Positions 16,797 through 26,242 of a stretch of DNA of 64,000 nucleotides are shown here, one piece after another (position 1 is the first letter of the stretch; the number at the start of each line of letters is the position of its first letter). The DNA is from an uncultured Sulfurimonas sp. GTDB lineage: Bacteria; Campylobacterota; Campylobacteria; Campylobacterales; Sulfurimonadaceae. The notes beneath the pieces are model-generated. The model ran no database searches, had not been told where the DNA came from, and saw nothing but the letters and a program-made list of their open reading frames with translations. Position numbers and translations under genes: made by a program. The stretch spans positions 1,315,781 through 1,379,780 of the forward strand of contig NZ_OY759725.1 in the NCBI RefSeq assembly GCF_963662755.1, given 5' to 3'.

Positions 16797-19163
16797 ATGA
16801 TTACAATTATAAAAAGAAATGGTAGAACTGAACCATTAGATATTACAAAGATTCAAAAATATACATCTGCTGCAATCGCTGGACTGGATAATGTATCTCA
16901 AAGTGAACTTGAAGTAGATGCTCAGATACAGTTTCGAGATGGAATCACATCTAAAGAGATACAACAAACTCTTATCAAAACTGCTGTAGATAAGATAGAT
17001 ATAGATGCTCCAAACTGGACATTTGTTGCATCTAGACTCTTTATGTTCAATCTTTACCATCAAGTAAATGGTTTTACTGGTTATTCATCACTACAAAAGT
17101 ATTTTGAAAAAGGTGAAAAAGAGGGAAGACTTCTTAGTGGTCTTAAAGATTTATATGACCTTGAAAAACTTGAAAAACATATCAAACCTGAACGCGATAT
17201 GCTTTTTAACTATCTTGGTGTTAAAACACTTTATGATAGATACCTCATTAAAGATAGAAATAGTAATCCTATAGAGCTTCCTCAACATATGTTTATGGCA
17301 ATAGCAATGTTTTTAGCTCAAAGAGAAGAGAACAAACATGAGTGGGCTATAAAATTTTATGACATGATTTCTCAGTTTGAAGTTATGCTTGCAACTCCAA
17401 CTTTATCAAATGCTAGAACAACAAGACATCAACTTTCATCTTGTTACATTGGTTCAACTCCAGATAATATAGAAGGTATTTTTGACTCTTATGCTGAGAT
17501 GGCGATGCTCTCTAAATTTGGTGGTGGTATCGGCTGGGATTGGACTGGCATCCGTTCTATGGGTTCATATATAGATGGTCATAAAAATGCAGCTGGTGGA
17601 ACAGTTCCATTTTTAAAAATAACAAATGATATTGCTATTGCTGTTGACCAACTAGGAACTAGAAAAGGTGCTATCGCTGTATATATGGAACCATGGCATA
17701 TAGATATCAATGACTTTTTAGATTTAAAGAAAAACTCTGGTGAAGAGAGACGTCGTGCTCATGACCTTTTTCCTGCAATGTGGCTAAATGACTTATTTAT
17801 GCAAAGAGTTCAAGAAGATGAGATTTGGACACTTTTTGACCCTTATGACACAAAAGAGTTAGCTACACTTTATGGTGAAGAATTTAACAAACGTTATAAA
17901 GAGCTAGAAGAAGATGAAAGCATAGTAAAAGAGAAAGTTAAAGCAAAAAATCTTTGGAAAAAAATACTAACATCATACTTTGAAACAGGTTCTCCATTCC
18001 TTTGCTTTAAAGATAATGCTAACCGTGCAAACCCTAACAATCATGTTGGTGTTATAAGAAGTTCAAACCTTTGTACTGAAATATTTCAAAACACTAACCC
18101 TAACCATTATAAGATAAAGTTCATTTTTGAAAATGGAGACAGTGTATCTTACGAAGAAGATGAAATAGTTAATGTTGATAGTGGAGCACAAAAACCTGCT
18201 AAAAAAGTAACTGCTCTAGATTCACTTGGTGGACTACCTATATATGTAGTTGAAAAAGAAAAGATAAATGGAGATACTGCTGTTTGTAACTTAGCATCTG
18301 TAAATCTTTCTCGTGTAAATACTAAAGAAGATATTGACAGAATTGTTCCAATTGCTATTCGTTGTTTGGATAATGTTATAGATTTAAACTTCTATCCTAT
18401 AGAAAAAGTAAAACGAACTAACATGAAAAGTCGTTCTATTGGTTTAGGTGTTATGGGTGAAGCTCAGATGCTAGCTGAAAAAGGCATAGCATGGGGAGAA
18501 CAAGAACACTTCGATAAAATAGATGAAATTATGGAAGCTGTTAGTTATAACGCTATTTCTGCATCTTCAGATTTAGCTTTAGAAAAAGGAATTTATCCTG
18601 ATTTTGATGGTTCGCAATGGAGCAAAGGTATTATGCCTATGGATCATGCAAACGCTCAAGTTTTAAATCTTGTTGATCGTGGAGGACTTTTTGCTTCTAC
18701 CTATGAATGGGATGATTTACGCGCTAAAGTTAAAAAACAAGGTATGAGAAATGGTTATTTAATGGCCATCGCCCCAACGAGTTCTATATCTATTCTTACT
18801 GGAACAACTCAAGCTATTGAGCCAGTATTTAAGAGAAAATGGTTTGAAGAAAACCTTAGTGGACTTATACCTGTAGTTGTTCCAAACCTTTCTCCTGAAA
18901 CTTGGTCTTACTATACTCCTGCTTATGATTTAAACCAAACTGCACTAATTAAAGCTGCAGCTATAAGACAAAAATGGCTAGACCAAGGTCAAAGTTTGAA
19001 TATTTTTATAACGCTAGATAAAGCAAGTGGAAGATACTTAAATGAAATCTATATGCTAGCTTGGAAATTAGGTTTAAAATCAACTTACTATCTTCGCTCA
19101 CAATCTCCAGAAGTAGCTAACGATGTTGAAGATAGAAGTATGGAATGTGTAGGTTGTCAATAG
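16797..19163 (+). CDS. nrdA: Ribonucleoside-diphosphate reductase, large (alpha) subunit, class I
   Basis: A 788-residue protein with an N-terminal ATP-cone (IIKRNGRTEPLDITKIQKYT), the 10-stranded barrel with NLCTEIF, and a C-terminal redox Cys pair in SMECVGCQ. It reduces ribonucleotides using a radical supplied by NrdB. The partner nrdB is at 37978, about 19 kb away, so the genes are not co-transcribed. The next gene starts directly after the stop codon. Confidence 0.96.
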   Translation: MITIIKRNGRTEPLDITKIQKYTSAAIAGLDNVSQSELEVDAQIQFRDGITSKEIQQTLIKTAVDKIDIDAPNWTFVASRLFMFNLYHQVNGFTGYSSLQKYFEKGEKEGRLLSGLKDLYDLEKLEKHIKPERDMLFNYLGVKTLYDRYLIKDRNSNPIELPQHMFMAIAMFLAQREENKHEWAIKFYDMISQFEVMLATPTLSNARTTRHQLSSCYIGSTPDNIEGIFDSYAEMAMLSKFGGGIGWDWTGIRSMGSYIDGHKNAAGGTVPFLKITNDIAIAVDQLGTRKGAIAVYMEPWHIDINDFLDLKKNSGEERRRAHDLFPAMWLNDLFMQRVQEDEIWTLFDPYDTKELATLYGEEFNKRYKELEEDESIVKEKVKAKNLWKKILTSYFETGSPFLCFKDNANRANPNNHVGVIRSSNLCTEIFQNTNPNHYKIKFIFENGDSVSYEEDEIVNVDSGAQKPAKKVTALDSLGGLPIYVVEKEKINGDTAVCNLASVNLSRVNTKEDIDRIVPIAIRCLDNVIDLNFYPIEKVKRTNMKSRSIGLGVMGEAQMLAEKGIAWGEQEHFDKIDEIMEAVSYNAISASSDLALEKGIYPDFDGSQWSKGIMPMDHANAQVLNLVDRGGLFASTYEWDDLRAKVKKQGMRNGYLMAIAPTSSISILTGTTQAIEPVFKRKWFEENLSGLIPVVVPNLSPETWSYYTPAYDLNQTALIKAAAIRQKWLDQGQSLNIFITLDKASGRYLNEIYMLAWKLGLKSTYYLRSQSPEVANDVEDRSMECVGCQ

Positions 19164-19529
19164 ATGAAACCACTTCTTGCAAAAGATTTACCAAATTTTG
19201 TAAATAGATTTGGTAATTTTATAGATGCTGAAATTCGCTCAATAGAAATTATATCTCCAACAACAATGCTCGCATCTATAGCTTGTCAAGATAGTGCAAG
19301 AAGTTTTGATTGGCTTACTCTAAAACTAGAGTTTAGTGGTGTATCAGATGCAAGACTTTTAGAGAGTTCAAAATTTTCCTTTATAGATATGAATGATGGT
19401 ATTTCTATTTTAAATCAAGAGAATAATTTTCTTTTTGCTATAGGAAAATATGACACTATATCTGGTATAAAAAATGCTAGTACTTATATAATATCTTCTT
19501 TTATAAAGTATGAAGAAAAATCATTTTAA
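19164..19529 (+). CDS. Hypothetical protein directly behind nrdA
   Basis: A 121-residue soluble protein whose ATG immediately follows the nrdA stop codon, so translational coupling is likely. The sequence includes EIRSIEIISPTTMLASIACQDSARSFDWLTLKLEFSGVSDARLL, a beta-rich pattern. No domain is recognised. Position suggests a role near nucleotide metabolism or simply shared expression; neither can be proved here. Confidence 0.7.
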   Translation: MKPLLAKDLPNFVNRFGNFIDAEIRSIEIISPTTMLASIACQDSARSFDWLTLKLEFSGVSDARLLESSKFSFIDMNDGISILNQENNFLFAIGKYDTISGIKNASTYIISSFIKYEEKSF

Positions 19530-19540
19530 GGAAAATAAAA

Positions 19541-19927
19541 ATGCAAAAGTATGAAGTTAAAGGAAATATTTTAGGTTTTGAAAAAACTTTAAATGTGGAA
19601 ATAATTGAGATTGATGAATTATTTTCAACAATCAAAGATATAGATAATAAAGATATCTCTTTTACAATAGTAAATCCTTATATTCTTAGAGAGTATTCGT
19701 TTGACATTCCATCTAATATTCAAAAACTTTTAGATATAAATGATAACTCTAAGGTTAGTGCTTATAACATAGTTATTATCAAAAATCCTCTTGAAAACTC
19801 TACTATAAATTTTTTAGCACCTATTATTATAAATAACGACAATAACAAAATAACTCAAATAGTACTTGATAAAGAAAGACATCCAGATTTTGGAATGTTA
19901 GAGAGTATTAAATCTTTTAAAGATTAA
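19541..19927 (+). CDS. Hypothetical protein resembling a FliW-type assembly factor
   Basis: A 128-residue acidic protein with a GGA-containing ribosome site. It has YEVKGNILGFEKTLNVEIIEIDELFSTI, PYILREYSFDIPSNIQKLLDI, SAYNIVIIKNPLENSTINFLAPIIINNDNNKITQIVL. The order ILGFE ... FxIVNPY ... NFLAPIIIN..N...QIVL matches the FliW flagellar assembly factor family (CsrA antagonist, flagellin-binding). I therefore think it is a FliW-like protein, judged by eye only. It lies third after nrdA. Confidence 0.65.
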   Translation: MQKYEVKGNILGFEKTLNVEIIEIDELFSTIKDIDNKDISFTIVNPYILREYSFDIPSNIQKLLDINDNSKVSAYNIVIIKNPLENSTINFLAPIIINNDNNKITQIVLDKERHPDFGMLESIKSFKD

Positions 19928-19944
19928 TCTCTCATTAACTTTTT

Positions 19945-19971
19945 GTTAGTTGTTCGTTAGCATTTCGTAAA
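19945..19971 (+). promoter_or_regulatory. Three 11-bp-phased repeats upstream of the HtrA gene
   Basis: GTTAG, GTTAG and GTAAA begin at 19945, 19956 and 19967, one helical turn apart, each preceded by a T-rich stretch. This is the spacing of OmpR/PhoB-family response-regulator sites. They lie 45-70 bases before the protease start codon. Confidence 0.4.
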
Positions 19972-20015
19972 CCAATAAATTATAAACTTTTGTTATCACA
20001 TAAGAGGAAAACAAA

Positions 20016-21368
20016 ATGAAAAAAATAGTTTTAATATGTTTAATAACTCTCTCAATGCTTTATGCAAAAGATAGTGTTGAATTTAAATATGCTGATGAAA
20101 ACACTCAGCGACAAAATCCTACAAGTCAAAACTTCATATTATCTTATAACAATGTTTTAGAAAATGTTAGAACAAGTGTTGTAAATATTTCAACTATAAA
20201 AACCATAACAAGCAGAGGGTATAACAATCCATATTATACTCAACCACAAAGAGTTCCCCAAGGAGCATCTGGTAGTGGTGTTATAATTTCTAAAGATGGT
20301 TATATAGTTACTAACAATCATGTTGTTGATGGAGCTGATGAAATAAAAGTTACAATAGCTAGTGATAAAAAATCTTATAAAGCAGAACTTATAGGAACAG
20401 ATGCTAAAAGTGATATAGCCATTATTAAAATAGATGCCGATAATTTAAATGCAGTTACTTTTTATAACTCAGATAAAGTAAAAGTGGGTGATGTTGTTTT
20501 TGCACTAGGAAATCCTTTTGGGGTAGGAGAAACTATAACTCAAGGGATAGTATCTGCAACAGGAAGAAGTGGCATTGGTATAGTAGAATATGAAGATTTT
20601 ATACAAACAGATGCATCTATAAACCCTGGTAATTCAGGTGGTGCACTTATAAATTCTGCAGGTAATCTTATAGGGATAAATTCTGCAATAATATCAAGAA
20701 GTGGTGGTAATGATGGCATCGGTTTAGCAATCCCTTCAAATATGGTAACATCCATTGCAACACAACTTATTGATAATGGAAAATATGTTCGTGCTTATTT
20801 AGGTGTGAGTATAACTGATGTAAATGAAAATATGAGTAGTTTTTATGATAATAATTATGGTGGTCTAATCATAAATATAGAAGAAGACTCTCCAGCATCT
20901 AAAGCTGGTTTAAAAAGAGGTGATCTCATAGTTTCCATAAATGGAAAAAAAATACAAAGTGCTAGTAGTCTTAAAAATATAGTAGGCTCATTTCAACCAT
21001 CTATGGTAGTTAATATAAAATTTTTAAGAGATAAAAAAATTGATATAGTAAATGTAAAATTAGGTTCACTTGATAAACAATTAATAGCTGGAAATTTAAA
21101 CTACAAAGGAATGAATGTAACAGCTCTACCAAAAGATGTACAAAGATTATTAAAAAATAATTCTAGTATTCGTGGTGGTGTATTGGTAAGTGAGGTTGAT
21201 ATAAAAAGTGAAGCTTACAATGCTGGAATAATCAAAGATGATATAGTTATTCAAGTAGAAGATATAGAGATAATTGATATAAATGACTTTAAATCAGCTG
21301 TTATATCTCAAGAGAGAAAAAGAGTATATATATTTAGAAGAGGTAATGTCTTTGCCATAGTATTATAA
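20016..21368 (+). CDS. htrA: Periplasmic serine protease/chaperone of the HtrA (DegP/DegQ) family
   Basis: A 450-residue exported protein. It has a signal peptide (MKKIVLICLITLSMLYA), a trypsin-like domain with catalytic His (TNNHVVDG), Asp (KSDIAIIKI) and Ser (NPGNSGGALI), and two PDZ domains (about residues 255-345 and 360-450). It degrades or refolds damaged envelope proteins. AAGAGG precedes the start. Possible response-regulator repeats lie upstream. Confidence 0.95.
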   Translation: MKKIVLICLITLSMLYAKDSVEFKYADENTQRQNPTSQNFILSYNNVLENVRTSVVNISTIKTITSRGYNNPYYTQPQRVPQGASGSGVIISKDGYIVTNNHVVDGADEIKVTIASDKKSYKAELIGTDAKSDIAIIKIDADNLNAVTFYNSDKVKVGDVVFALGNPFGVGETITQGIVSATGRSGIGIVEYEDFIQTDASINPGNSGGALINSAGNLIGINSAIISRSGGNDGIGLAIPSNMVTSIATQLIDNGKYVRAYLGVSITDVNENMSSFYDNNYGGLIINIEEDSPASKAGLKRGDLIVSINGKKIQSASSLKNIVGSFQPSMVVNIKFLRDKKIDIVNVKLGSLDKQLIAGNLNYKGMNVTALPKDVQRLLKNNSSIRGGVLVSEVDIKSEAYNAGIIKDDIVIQVEDIEIIDINDFKSAVISQERKRVYIFRRGNVFAIVL

Positions 21369-21384
21369 GGCAAGTGACTTATGA

Positions 21385-21390
21385 TATAAT
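21385..21390 (+). promoter_or_regulatory. Candidate -10 element for gltA
   Basis: TATAAT ends 31 bases before the gltA ATG, giving a short leader that includes AAAGGG. Confidence 0.45.
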
Positions 21391-21421
21391 ATTTCACAAT
21401 AAAGATATAAAGGGAATTTAG

Positions 21422-22702
21422 ATGGCTAATGATACAGTAACACTTATAGACAACAGAAATGGAAAATCTTATGAACTGCCTATATTAGAGGCAACAGTTG
21501 GTCCTTCTGTAATTGATATTTCAACTCTTTACAAAGATGCGGGAATATTTACTTTTGATAGAGGTTATACTTCTACTGCATCTTGTCGTTCAAAAATAAC
21601 ATATATAGATGGAGACAAAGGTAAATTAATGTATAGAGGATATGACATTTCATATCTAGCTACACAAAAAACATTTCTTGATACTGCTTATTTACTTTTA
21701 AATAAAGAACTTCCAACAGATGAAGAACTTGAAAATTTTACACAAGAGATGGCAAAACGTTCATTTATACATGAGGGTATGAAAAAACTCTTTGATTCTT
21801 TTCCAGATCAAGCTCATCCTATGGCAATTCTCTCTGCTGGTGTCTCAGCCCTTTCTACTTTTTATTTTGATCATTTAGATATTGATTCTCCTGAAGAATA
21901 TATGGAAATGGCAAATAGAATTATCGCAAAAATTCCTACACTTGCAGCCTTTTCATATAGATATTCAAACGGTCTTCCTATTATCTATCCAGATATGCAA
22001 AGAGGTTTTACGGAAAACTTTTTATATATGATGAGAGCATATCCTCATAGCTATGTTGATCTTCGTCCTATAGAGATAAAAGCACTAGATACTATCTTCA
22101 CTCTTCATGCTGATCATGAACAAAATGCATCTACTACAGCAGTTCGTAATCTTGGTTCAACTCATGCTCACCCGTATGCGGCTATTAGTGCAGGTATAGG
22201 TGCTTTATGGGGTCGTGCGCATGGTGGAGCAAATGAATCTGTTATTCGTCAACTAGAGATGATTGGTACAGTTGATAGAGTTGATGAATTTATAGCACGT
22301 GCAAAAGATAAAGATGATCCATTTAGACTTATGGGGTTTGGACATCGTGTATATAAAAATTTTGATCCTAGAGCTAAAATTCTAAAACAAATTAGAGATG
22401 AACTTATGGGAGAATTAGGAATTGATAGTGAACTCATAGAAGTAGCTAACAAAATCGAAAATATAGCTTTAAATGATGAATATTTTGTTAGTAGAGGTTT
22501 ATATCCAAATATAGATTTCTATTCTGGACTTATACTACAAGCTCTCAAAATTCCAAAAGATATGTTTGCTGTTATATTTGTTATAGGAAGAGTACCTGGA
22601 TGGATTTCTCAATGGATAGAGTTAAAAGAACAAGATACTATAAAAATAGCTCGTCCTCGTCAACTATATTTAGGTCCTGATGATAGAACTCCAATATATT
22701 AA
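21422..22702 (+). CDS. gltA: Citrate synthase
   Basis: A 426-residue type II (hexameric, NADH-sensitive type) citrate synthase condensing acetyl-CoA and oxaloacetate. Active-site His residues are in LHADHEQNAST and GFGHRVYKNFDPRA; LWGRAHGGAN is the substrate loop. The N-terminal domain GPSVIDISTLYKDAGIFTFDRGY is typical of Gram-negative forms. In autotrophic Campylobacterota using the reductive TCA cycle its direction or role may differ. Confidence 0.97.
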   Translation: MANDTVTLIDNRNGKSYELPILEATVGPSVIDISTLYKDAGIFTFDRGYTSTASCRSKITYIDGDKGKLMYRGYDISYLATQKTFLDTAYLLLNKELPTDEELENFTQEMAKRSFIHEGMKKLFDSFPDQAHPMAILSAGVSALSTFYFDHLDIDSPEEYMEMANRIIAKIPTLAAFSYRYSNGLPIIYPDMQRGFTENFLYMMRAYPHSYVDLRPIEIKALDTIFTLHADHEQNASTTAVRNLGSTHAHPYAAISAGIGALWGRAHGGANESVIRQLEMIGTVDRVDEFIARAKDKDDPFRLMGFGHRVYKNFDPRAKILKQIRDELMGELGIDSELIEVANKIENIALNDEYFVSRGLYPNIDFYSGLILQALKIPKDMFAVIFVIGRVPGWISQWIELKEQDTIKIARPRQLYLGPDDRTPIY

Positions 22703-22712
22703 TATTGGAGTT
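22687..22712. terminator. Terminator hairpin between convergent gltA and ppnP
   Basis: AACTCCAATAT (22687-22697) pairs perfectly with ATATTGGAGTT (22702-22712) around ATTA. The gltA stop codon lies in the loop. A short T-rich stretch follows on the plus strand. It probably serves both converging genes. Confidence 0.65.
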
Positions 22713-22717
22713 ACATT

Positions 22718-23029
22718 TTAATCTATATATGAACAACAGTAATCAGTAACTGTTTTAACTCTAATATCAAAAGATGAGTTCGCTCCAACATTAAAACTCT
22801 CTGGAGTATTTAGAGTTTTCCACTCTTCATTTGGTAGTTTAATTTCTAAATCACCACTTAGCATCTCCATTATTTCAGCTTTATTTGTATTAAAAGTATA
22901 TTCACCAGGTAGCATAATACCTAAAGACACAGCTGAACCATCAGCTAATTCTACGCTACGACTTGTAACATTTCCATCATAGTAAACATTTGCTTTTTTT
23001 ATTATAGTTGCATTTTCAAATTTTGACAT
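22718..23029 (-). CDS. ppnP: Pyrimidine/purine nucleoside phosphorylase PpnP
   Basis: A 103-residue single-domain cupin with the family pattern ([61 protein letters not shown]). It splits several nucleosides by phosphorolysis. The frame opens upstream at a TTG, but GAGG lies 9 bases before ATG 23029, giving a length close to E. coli PpnP (94 residues). Confidence 0.87.
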   Translation of the reverse strand: MSKFENATIIKKANVYYDGNVTSRSVELADGSAVSLGIMLPGEYTFNTNKAEIMEMLSGDLEIKLPNEEWKTLNTPESFNVGANSSFDIRVKTVTDYCCSYID

Positions 23030-23072
23030 TTTAGTTTTCCTCAATATTATTTTAAGTCATTATAGCTAAATT

Positions 23073-24029
23073 TTATTCCCAATCAAGTAATCTTTGTTGA
23101 CCCTCAAGTTCTCTTATATGAGTAACATCTTGAGAAACTTCTATAACACCTTTATAATTACCCTCATCATCACGAATTGCAAAGTAACGAATGTGAATAA
23201 ATTTACCTTTAAATGTAATCCAAAATTCAGCCTCATCTCTACGACCCGCTTTAAACTCTCTTAATATCATTAAAACTTGATCAACAGATTTTGGAGGATG
23301 ACAAAACTTAACCTCTCTACCTATAATGCCGGCACTTCTTGGAAATACTCTATCTTCACCACGATTATAAAAAATAACAATATCATTTTCATCAACATAA
23401 GTAATATCAACAGGCATAAATTTTAATAACCAGTTAATTTGTTCAGGCAACATATGACCTTGTTCTAAATCTATTCTTCCCTCAAGAGAAAAAGGTAACT
23501 TTCTTTTTTTTGTATCTTGAGATGGATGAACATATTCATTTTTTACATGAGGAGGATATGCAGTTGGAGCTTCTTCAAACATCCAACCTATCTCTTCATC
23601 TCCATCTCGCATCTCCATCCAATCACTCTCTTGTAGCATCTCTAAAGCTCTTGGAAATAGTCTTTGTTCCTCAACTTGCATAATATGTTCTATATTTTGA
23701 AATAGATTTTGTAAAACCATCATCAAAGATTGAATTTCATCAGTTTTACTTAAAGTTTTAGCTTGTTTAACTATAGCTCTTATATCATCGTGAAAAGCCC
23801 ACATATTTTGAGATGGAGAAGTCCATCCATACTGTTCTAGATATGGAAAAAGCTGATTCTCTTTTCTTGCAAAGTGTTTTTCAACTAAACACAATTTTGC
23901 AAATTTTTCTTGAAATTCTTCATTATTTTCTTCTATATTTATACTATTAATACTAGCCATCAATCCTCGCATAAGCTGATTTTCTTCTAAATATACTCTA
24001 ACTGGATGACCTTCTGGTAGGTTATTCAT
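23073..24029 (-). CDS. DUF438/hemerythrin-like and PAS domain protein
   Basis: A 318-residue cytoplasmic protein. The N-terminal region (about 1-150) is helical with hemerythrin-HHE-like histidines and acidic residues (EGHPVRVYLEEN, LVEKHFARKENQLFPYLEQYGW, MWAFHDDIR, NIEHIMQVEEQRLFPRA). A PAS domain follows (about 200-315) with VDITYVDENDIVIFYNRGEDRVFPRSAGIIGREV and YKGVIEVSQDVTHIRELEGQQRLLDWE. Such proteins are thought to sense oxygen, NO or metal state. It ends without an output domain, so a partner protein is likely. Confidence 0.82.
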   Translation of the reverse strand: MNNLPEGHPVRVYLEENQLMRGLMASINSINIEENNEEFQEKFAKLCLVEKHFARKENQLFPYLEQYGWTSPSQNMWAFHDDIRAIVKQAKTLSKTDEIQSLMMVLQNLFQNIEHIMQVEEQRLFPRALEMLQESDWMEMRDGDEEIGWMFEEAPTAYPPHVKNEYVHPSQDTKKRKLPFSLEGRIDLEQGHMLPEQINWLLKFMPVDITYVDENDIVIFYNRGEDRVFPRSAGIIGREVKFCHPPKSVDQVLMILREFKAGRRDEAEFWITFKGKFIHIRYFAIRDDEGNYKGVIEVSQDVTHIRELEGQQRLLDWE

Positions 24030-24115
24030 ATTTTTCCTTCGATTATTATAATATATGATTATACTATTTTTGTTTTTTTTATTATTTGATATACCGCAAG
24101 ATAATATGAAGTATT

Positions 24116-24592
24116 TTATTTACGTATTATGATTCTTTGTGAATGTGTTATGGCAACAGCCATTGCATCTGAGATATCTAAGGGTTTTATCTCTTTTTTT
24201 ATATTTAAAAGTCTTTTTACCATAAAAGAAACCTGTTCCTTTGTAGCTTTTGCTTTTCCTGTTAAAGCCTTTTTAACTTGAAGTGCCGTATATTCACTAA
24301 ATTCTCCATGCATCTGTAAAAGTTTTAACATTATAGCTCCACGAAATTGAGCTAATTTTATAGTAGTTGCTGGATTGTGTGCATAAAAAATATCTTCCAT
24401 AGCAACTTCATCTATTTTATGTTTAGAAAAAATAGTATCTAAACCTTCAACCATCTGAGGAATTTGAAATTGTAAATTTTCAGCTTTCATTTTTATAAGA
24501 CCTGCTTCTATTAAAGAAATTTTTCCACGCTCTAAAGATATAATTGCATATCCCATATTTCTTGTTCCAGGATCTATTCCAAGTATTATCAT
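24116..24592 (-). CDS. ruvC: Holliday junction resolvase RuvC
   Basis: A 158-residue RNase H-fold nuclease resolving Holliday junctions with RuvAB. Catalytic acidic residues are in [15 protein letters not shown] (Asp7), [20 protein letters not shown] (Glu) and [14 protein letters not shown] (two Asp). Length is standard. It is divergent from dnaA across the 165-base origin region. Confidence 0.95.
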   Translation of the reverse strand: MIILGIDPGTRNMGYAIISLERGKISLIEAGLIKMKAENLQFQIPQMVEGLDTIFSKHKIDEVAMEDIFYAHNPATTIKLAQFRGAIMLKLLQMHGEFSEYTALQVKKALTGKAKATKEQVSFMVKRLLNIKKEIKPLDISDAMAVAITHSQRIIIRK

Positions 24593-24639
24593 TTTCCACC
24601 AATTTATTAATTTTTATCATTATATTTAAAAGCTATATA

Positions 24640-24764
24640 ATATATACTTCAAATAAGATATTCACACTAATACTTTTTAGTTATTCACATCATTTTAACC
24701 CTTATTTATGCAAATAAGTGCTAGTATTCACATCTAAATAATTATATAAGGTTTTATGTGAATA
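24640..24764. other. Replication origin region upstream of dnaA (oriC candidate)
   Basis: The ruvC-dnaA gap is very AT-rich and contains DnaA boxes of the Campylobacterota type: TTATTCACA (24681-24689, perfect), ATATTCACA (24658-24666), GTATTCACA (24724-24732), and TGTGAATAT (24756-24764), an 8/9 box on the other strand overlapping the dnaA start codon. Boxes in one orientation beside an AT-rich stretch and dnaA are the standard oriC layout. Confidence 0.7.
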
Positions 24765-26065
24765 TAGGACAAGAAGTTCTCGAACTACTAAAAGAAGAGA
24801 TAACAGAAGTACAATATAATAGATATATAAAGCAACTCACTTACGATGTAAAAAAATCTACAAGTGATTTAGCAATTTTTTACGCACCAAATACTCTTAT
24901 TAGTAATTGGATTAAAAGTAAATATAGTGAAAAAATAGCTCATCTTTTTGAAATTAAAAATGGATCAAGAGTTACTGTAAAAATAACACTAAAAAATTCA
25001 ACAAATTTAAAAACAAAACAACAAAAAACTGAACAAAAACAACAACATTCTTTACTTAATCCATCTCATACATTTGATAATTTTATGGTTGGTGGATCTA
25101 ATCAATTTGCTTATGCAGCAGTAAAAAGTGTTAGTGAAAAAGCTGGAGAAGTTTATAATCCTCTTTTTATTTATGGTGGAGTAGGTTTAGGTAAAACTCA
25201 TCTTATGCAATCAGCTGGAAATGTTTTTCTTCACCAAGGTAAAAATGTTATATACACTTCTGTTGAACAGTTTTTAAATGACTTTATACGTCATGTTAGA
25301 AACAAAACTATGCCATCTTTTCAAGAAAAATATCGTAAATGTGATGTTCTTCTAATAGATGATATTCAATTTTTAAGTAATAAAGAAGGAATTCAAGAAG
25401 AATTTTTTCACACTTTTGAAGCACTAAAAGGTGCTGGAAAACAGATAATACTTACAGCTGACAAGCATCCAAAGAAAATTGGTGGTTTAGAAAAAAGACT
25501 TCAAAGTAGATTTGAGTGGGGTCTTGTTGCAGATATACAACCACCTGAACTTGAAACTAAAATAGCTATTATAAAAAAGAAATGTGAGATAAATAAAGTA
25601 AAACTTACAAATGACATTATTAATTATATAGCTACTGTTATAGAGAGTAATGTACGTGAAATAGAGGGTATTTTATCAAAACTTCATGCTTATTCACAAC
25701 TAATGCATATTGAAATTGACTTGGCATTTACTAAAAATGTATTAAAAGATCAGATACAAGAAAACCGAGCTAACTTAACTCTCGATACTATAACAAACAG
25801 TGTTGCAAAAGATTTAAATATTAAACCAACTGAAATTCGTTCAAAAGGTAGAAGTAAAAATCTTGTTTATGCAAGAAGAATTTCTATATACTTATGTCGT
25901 GAATTAACTCAAAATACCATGCCTCAACTAGCTCAATATTTTGGAATGAAAGACCATACTGCTATAAGTCATACTCTTAAAAAGATTAATGAACTAATTA
26001 AAAATGATGAAGATTTTAAAGTAAAAATTGAAGAATTAACCAATAAAATTACTTCAATATCCTAA
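24758..26065 (+). CDS. dnaA: Chromosomal replication initiator protein DnaA
   Basis: A 435-residue initiator starting with GTG, with AAGG a few bases upstream. Domain I is at the N-terminus (IGQEVLELLKEEITEVQYNRYI), then a short Gln/Lys-rich linker. The AAA+ domain has Walker A GGVGLGKTH, Walker B LLIDDIQFL and the arginine-finger region. The C-terminal DNA-binding domain has the signature MPQLAQYFGMKDHTAISHTLKKI. It binds the DnaA boxes and opens the origin. A box overlapping its start codon suggests autorepression. Confidence 0.98.
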   Translation: MNIGQEVLELLKEEITEVQYNRYIKQLTYDVKKSTSDLAIFYAPNTLISNWIKSKYSEKIAHLFEIKNGSRVTVKITLKNSTNLKTKQQKTEQKQQHSLLNPSHTFDNFMVGGSNQFAYAAVKSVSEKAGEVYNPLFIYGGVGLGKTHLMQSAGNVFLHQGKNVIYTSVEQFLNDFIRHVRNKTMPSFQEKYRKCDVLLIDDIQFLSNKEGIQEEFFHTFEALKGAGKQIILTADKHPKKIGGLEKRLQSRFEWGLVADIQPPELETKIAIIKKKCEINKVKLTNDIINYIATVIESNVREIEGILSKLHAYSQLMHIEIDLAFTKNVLKDQIQENRANLTLDTITNSVAKDLNIKPTEIRSKGRSKNLVYARRISIYLCRELTQNTMPQLAQYFGMKDHTAISHTLKKINELIKNDEDFKVKIEELTNKITSIS

Positions 26066-26242
26066 AAGTGGCACTTTTGATTGAAAAAAAGATATAATCA
26101 TAAAAGTGAATAGGTGTGAAAAGAGTTGACTTGGTTCATCACATCAAAAGAACTCTTAAATTAGGAAGAAAATAGTGATATTCACATAATCACACTCTTC
26201 TACTACTACATACTAAATATTATATAATTATAGGAATAAAAT
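26066..26242. other. dnaA-dnaN intergenic region, possible second origin element
   Basis: The 177-base gap contains ATATTCACA at 26178-26186 (8/9 to TTATTCACA), further TCACA- and GTGTGA-containing motifs, and AT-rich flanks. Bipartite origins flanking dnaA are known in H. pylori. The density of good boxes here is lower than upstream of dnaA. Confidence 0.4.

Noticed and set aside
26064..26085. Sigma-54-like TGGCAC after dnaA
   Set aside because: The base pair 10 positions after GG is TG, not GC, so the invariant -12 element is missing.
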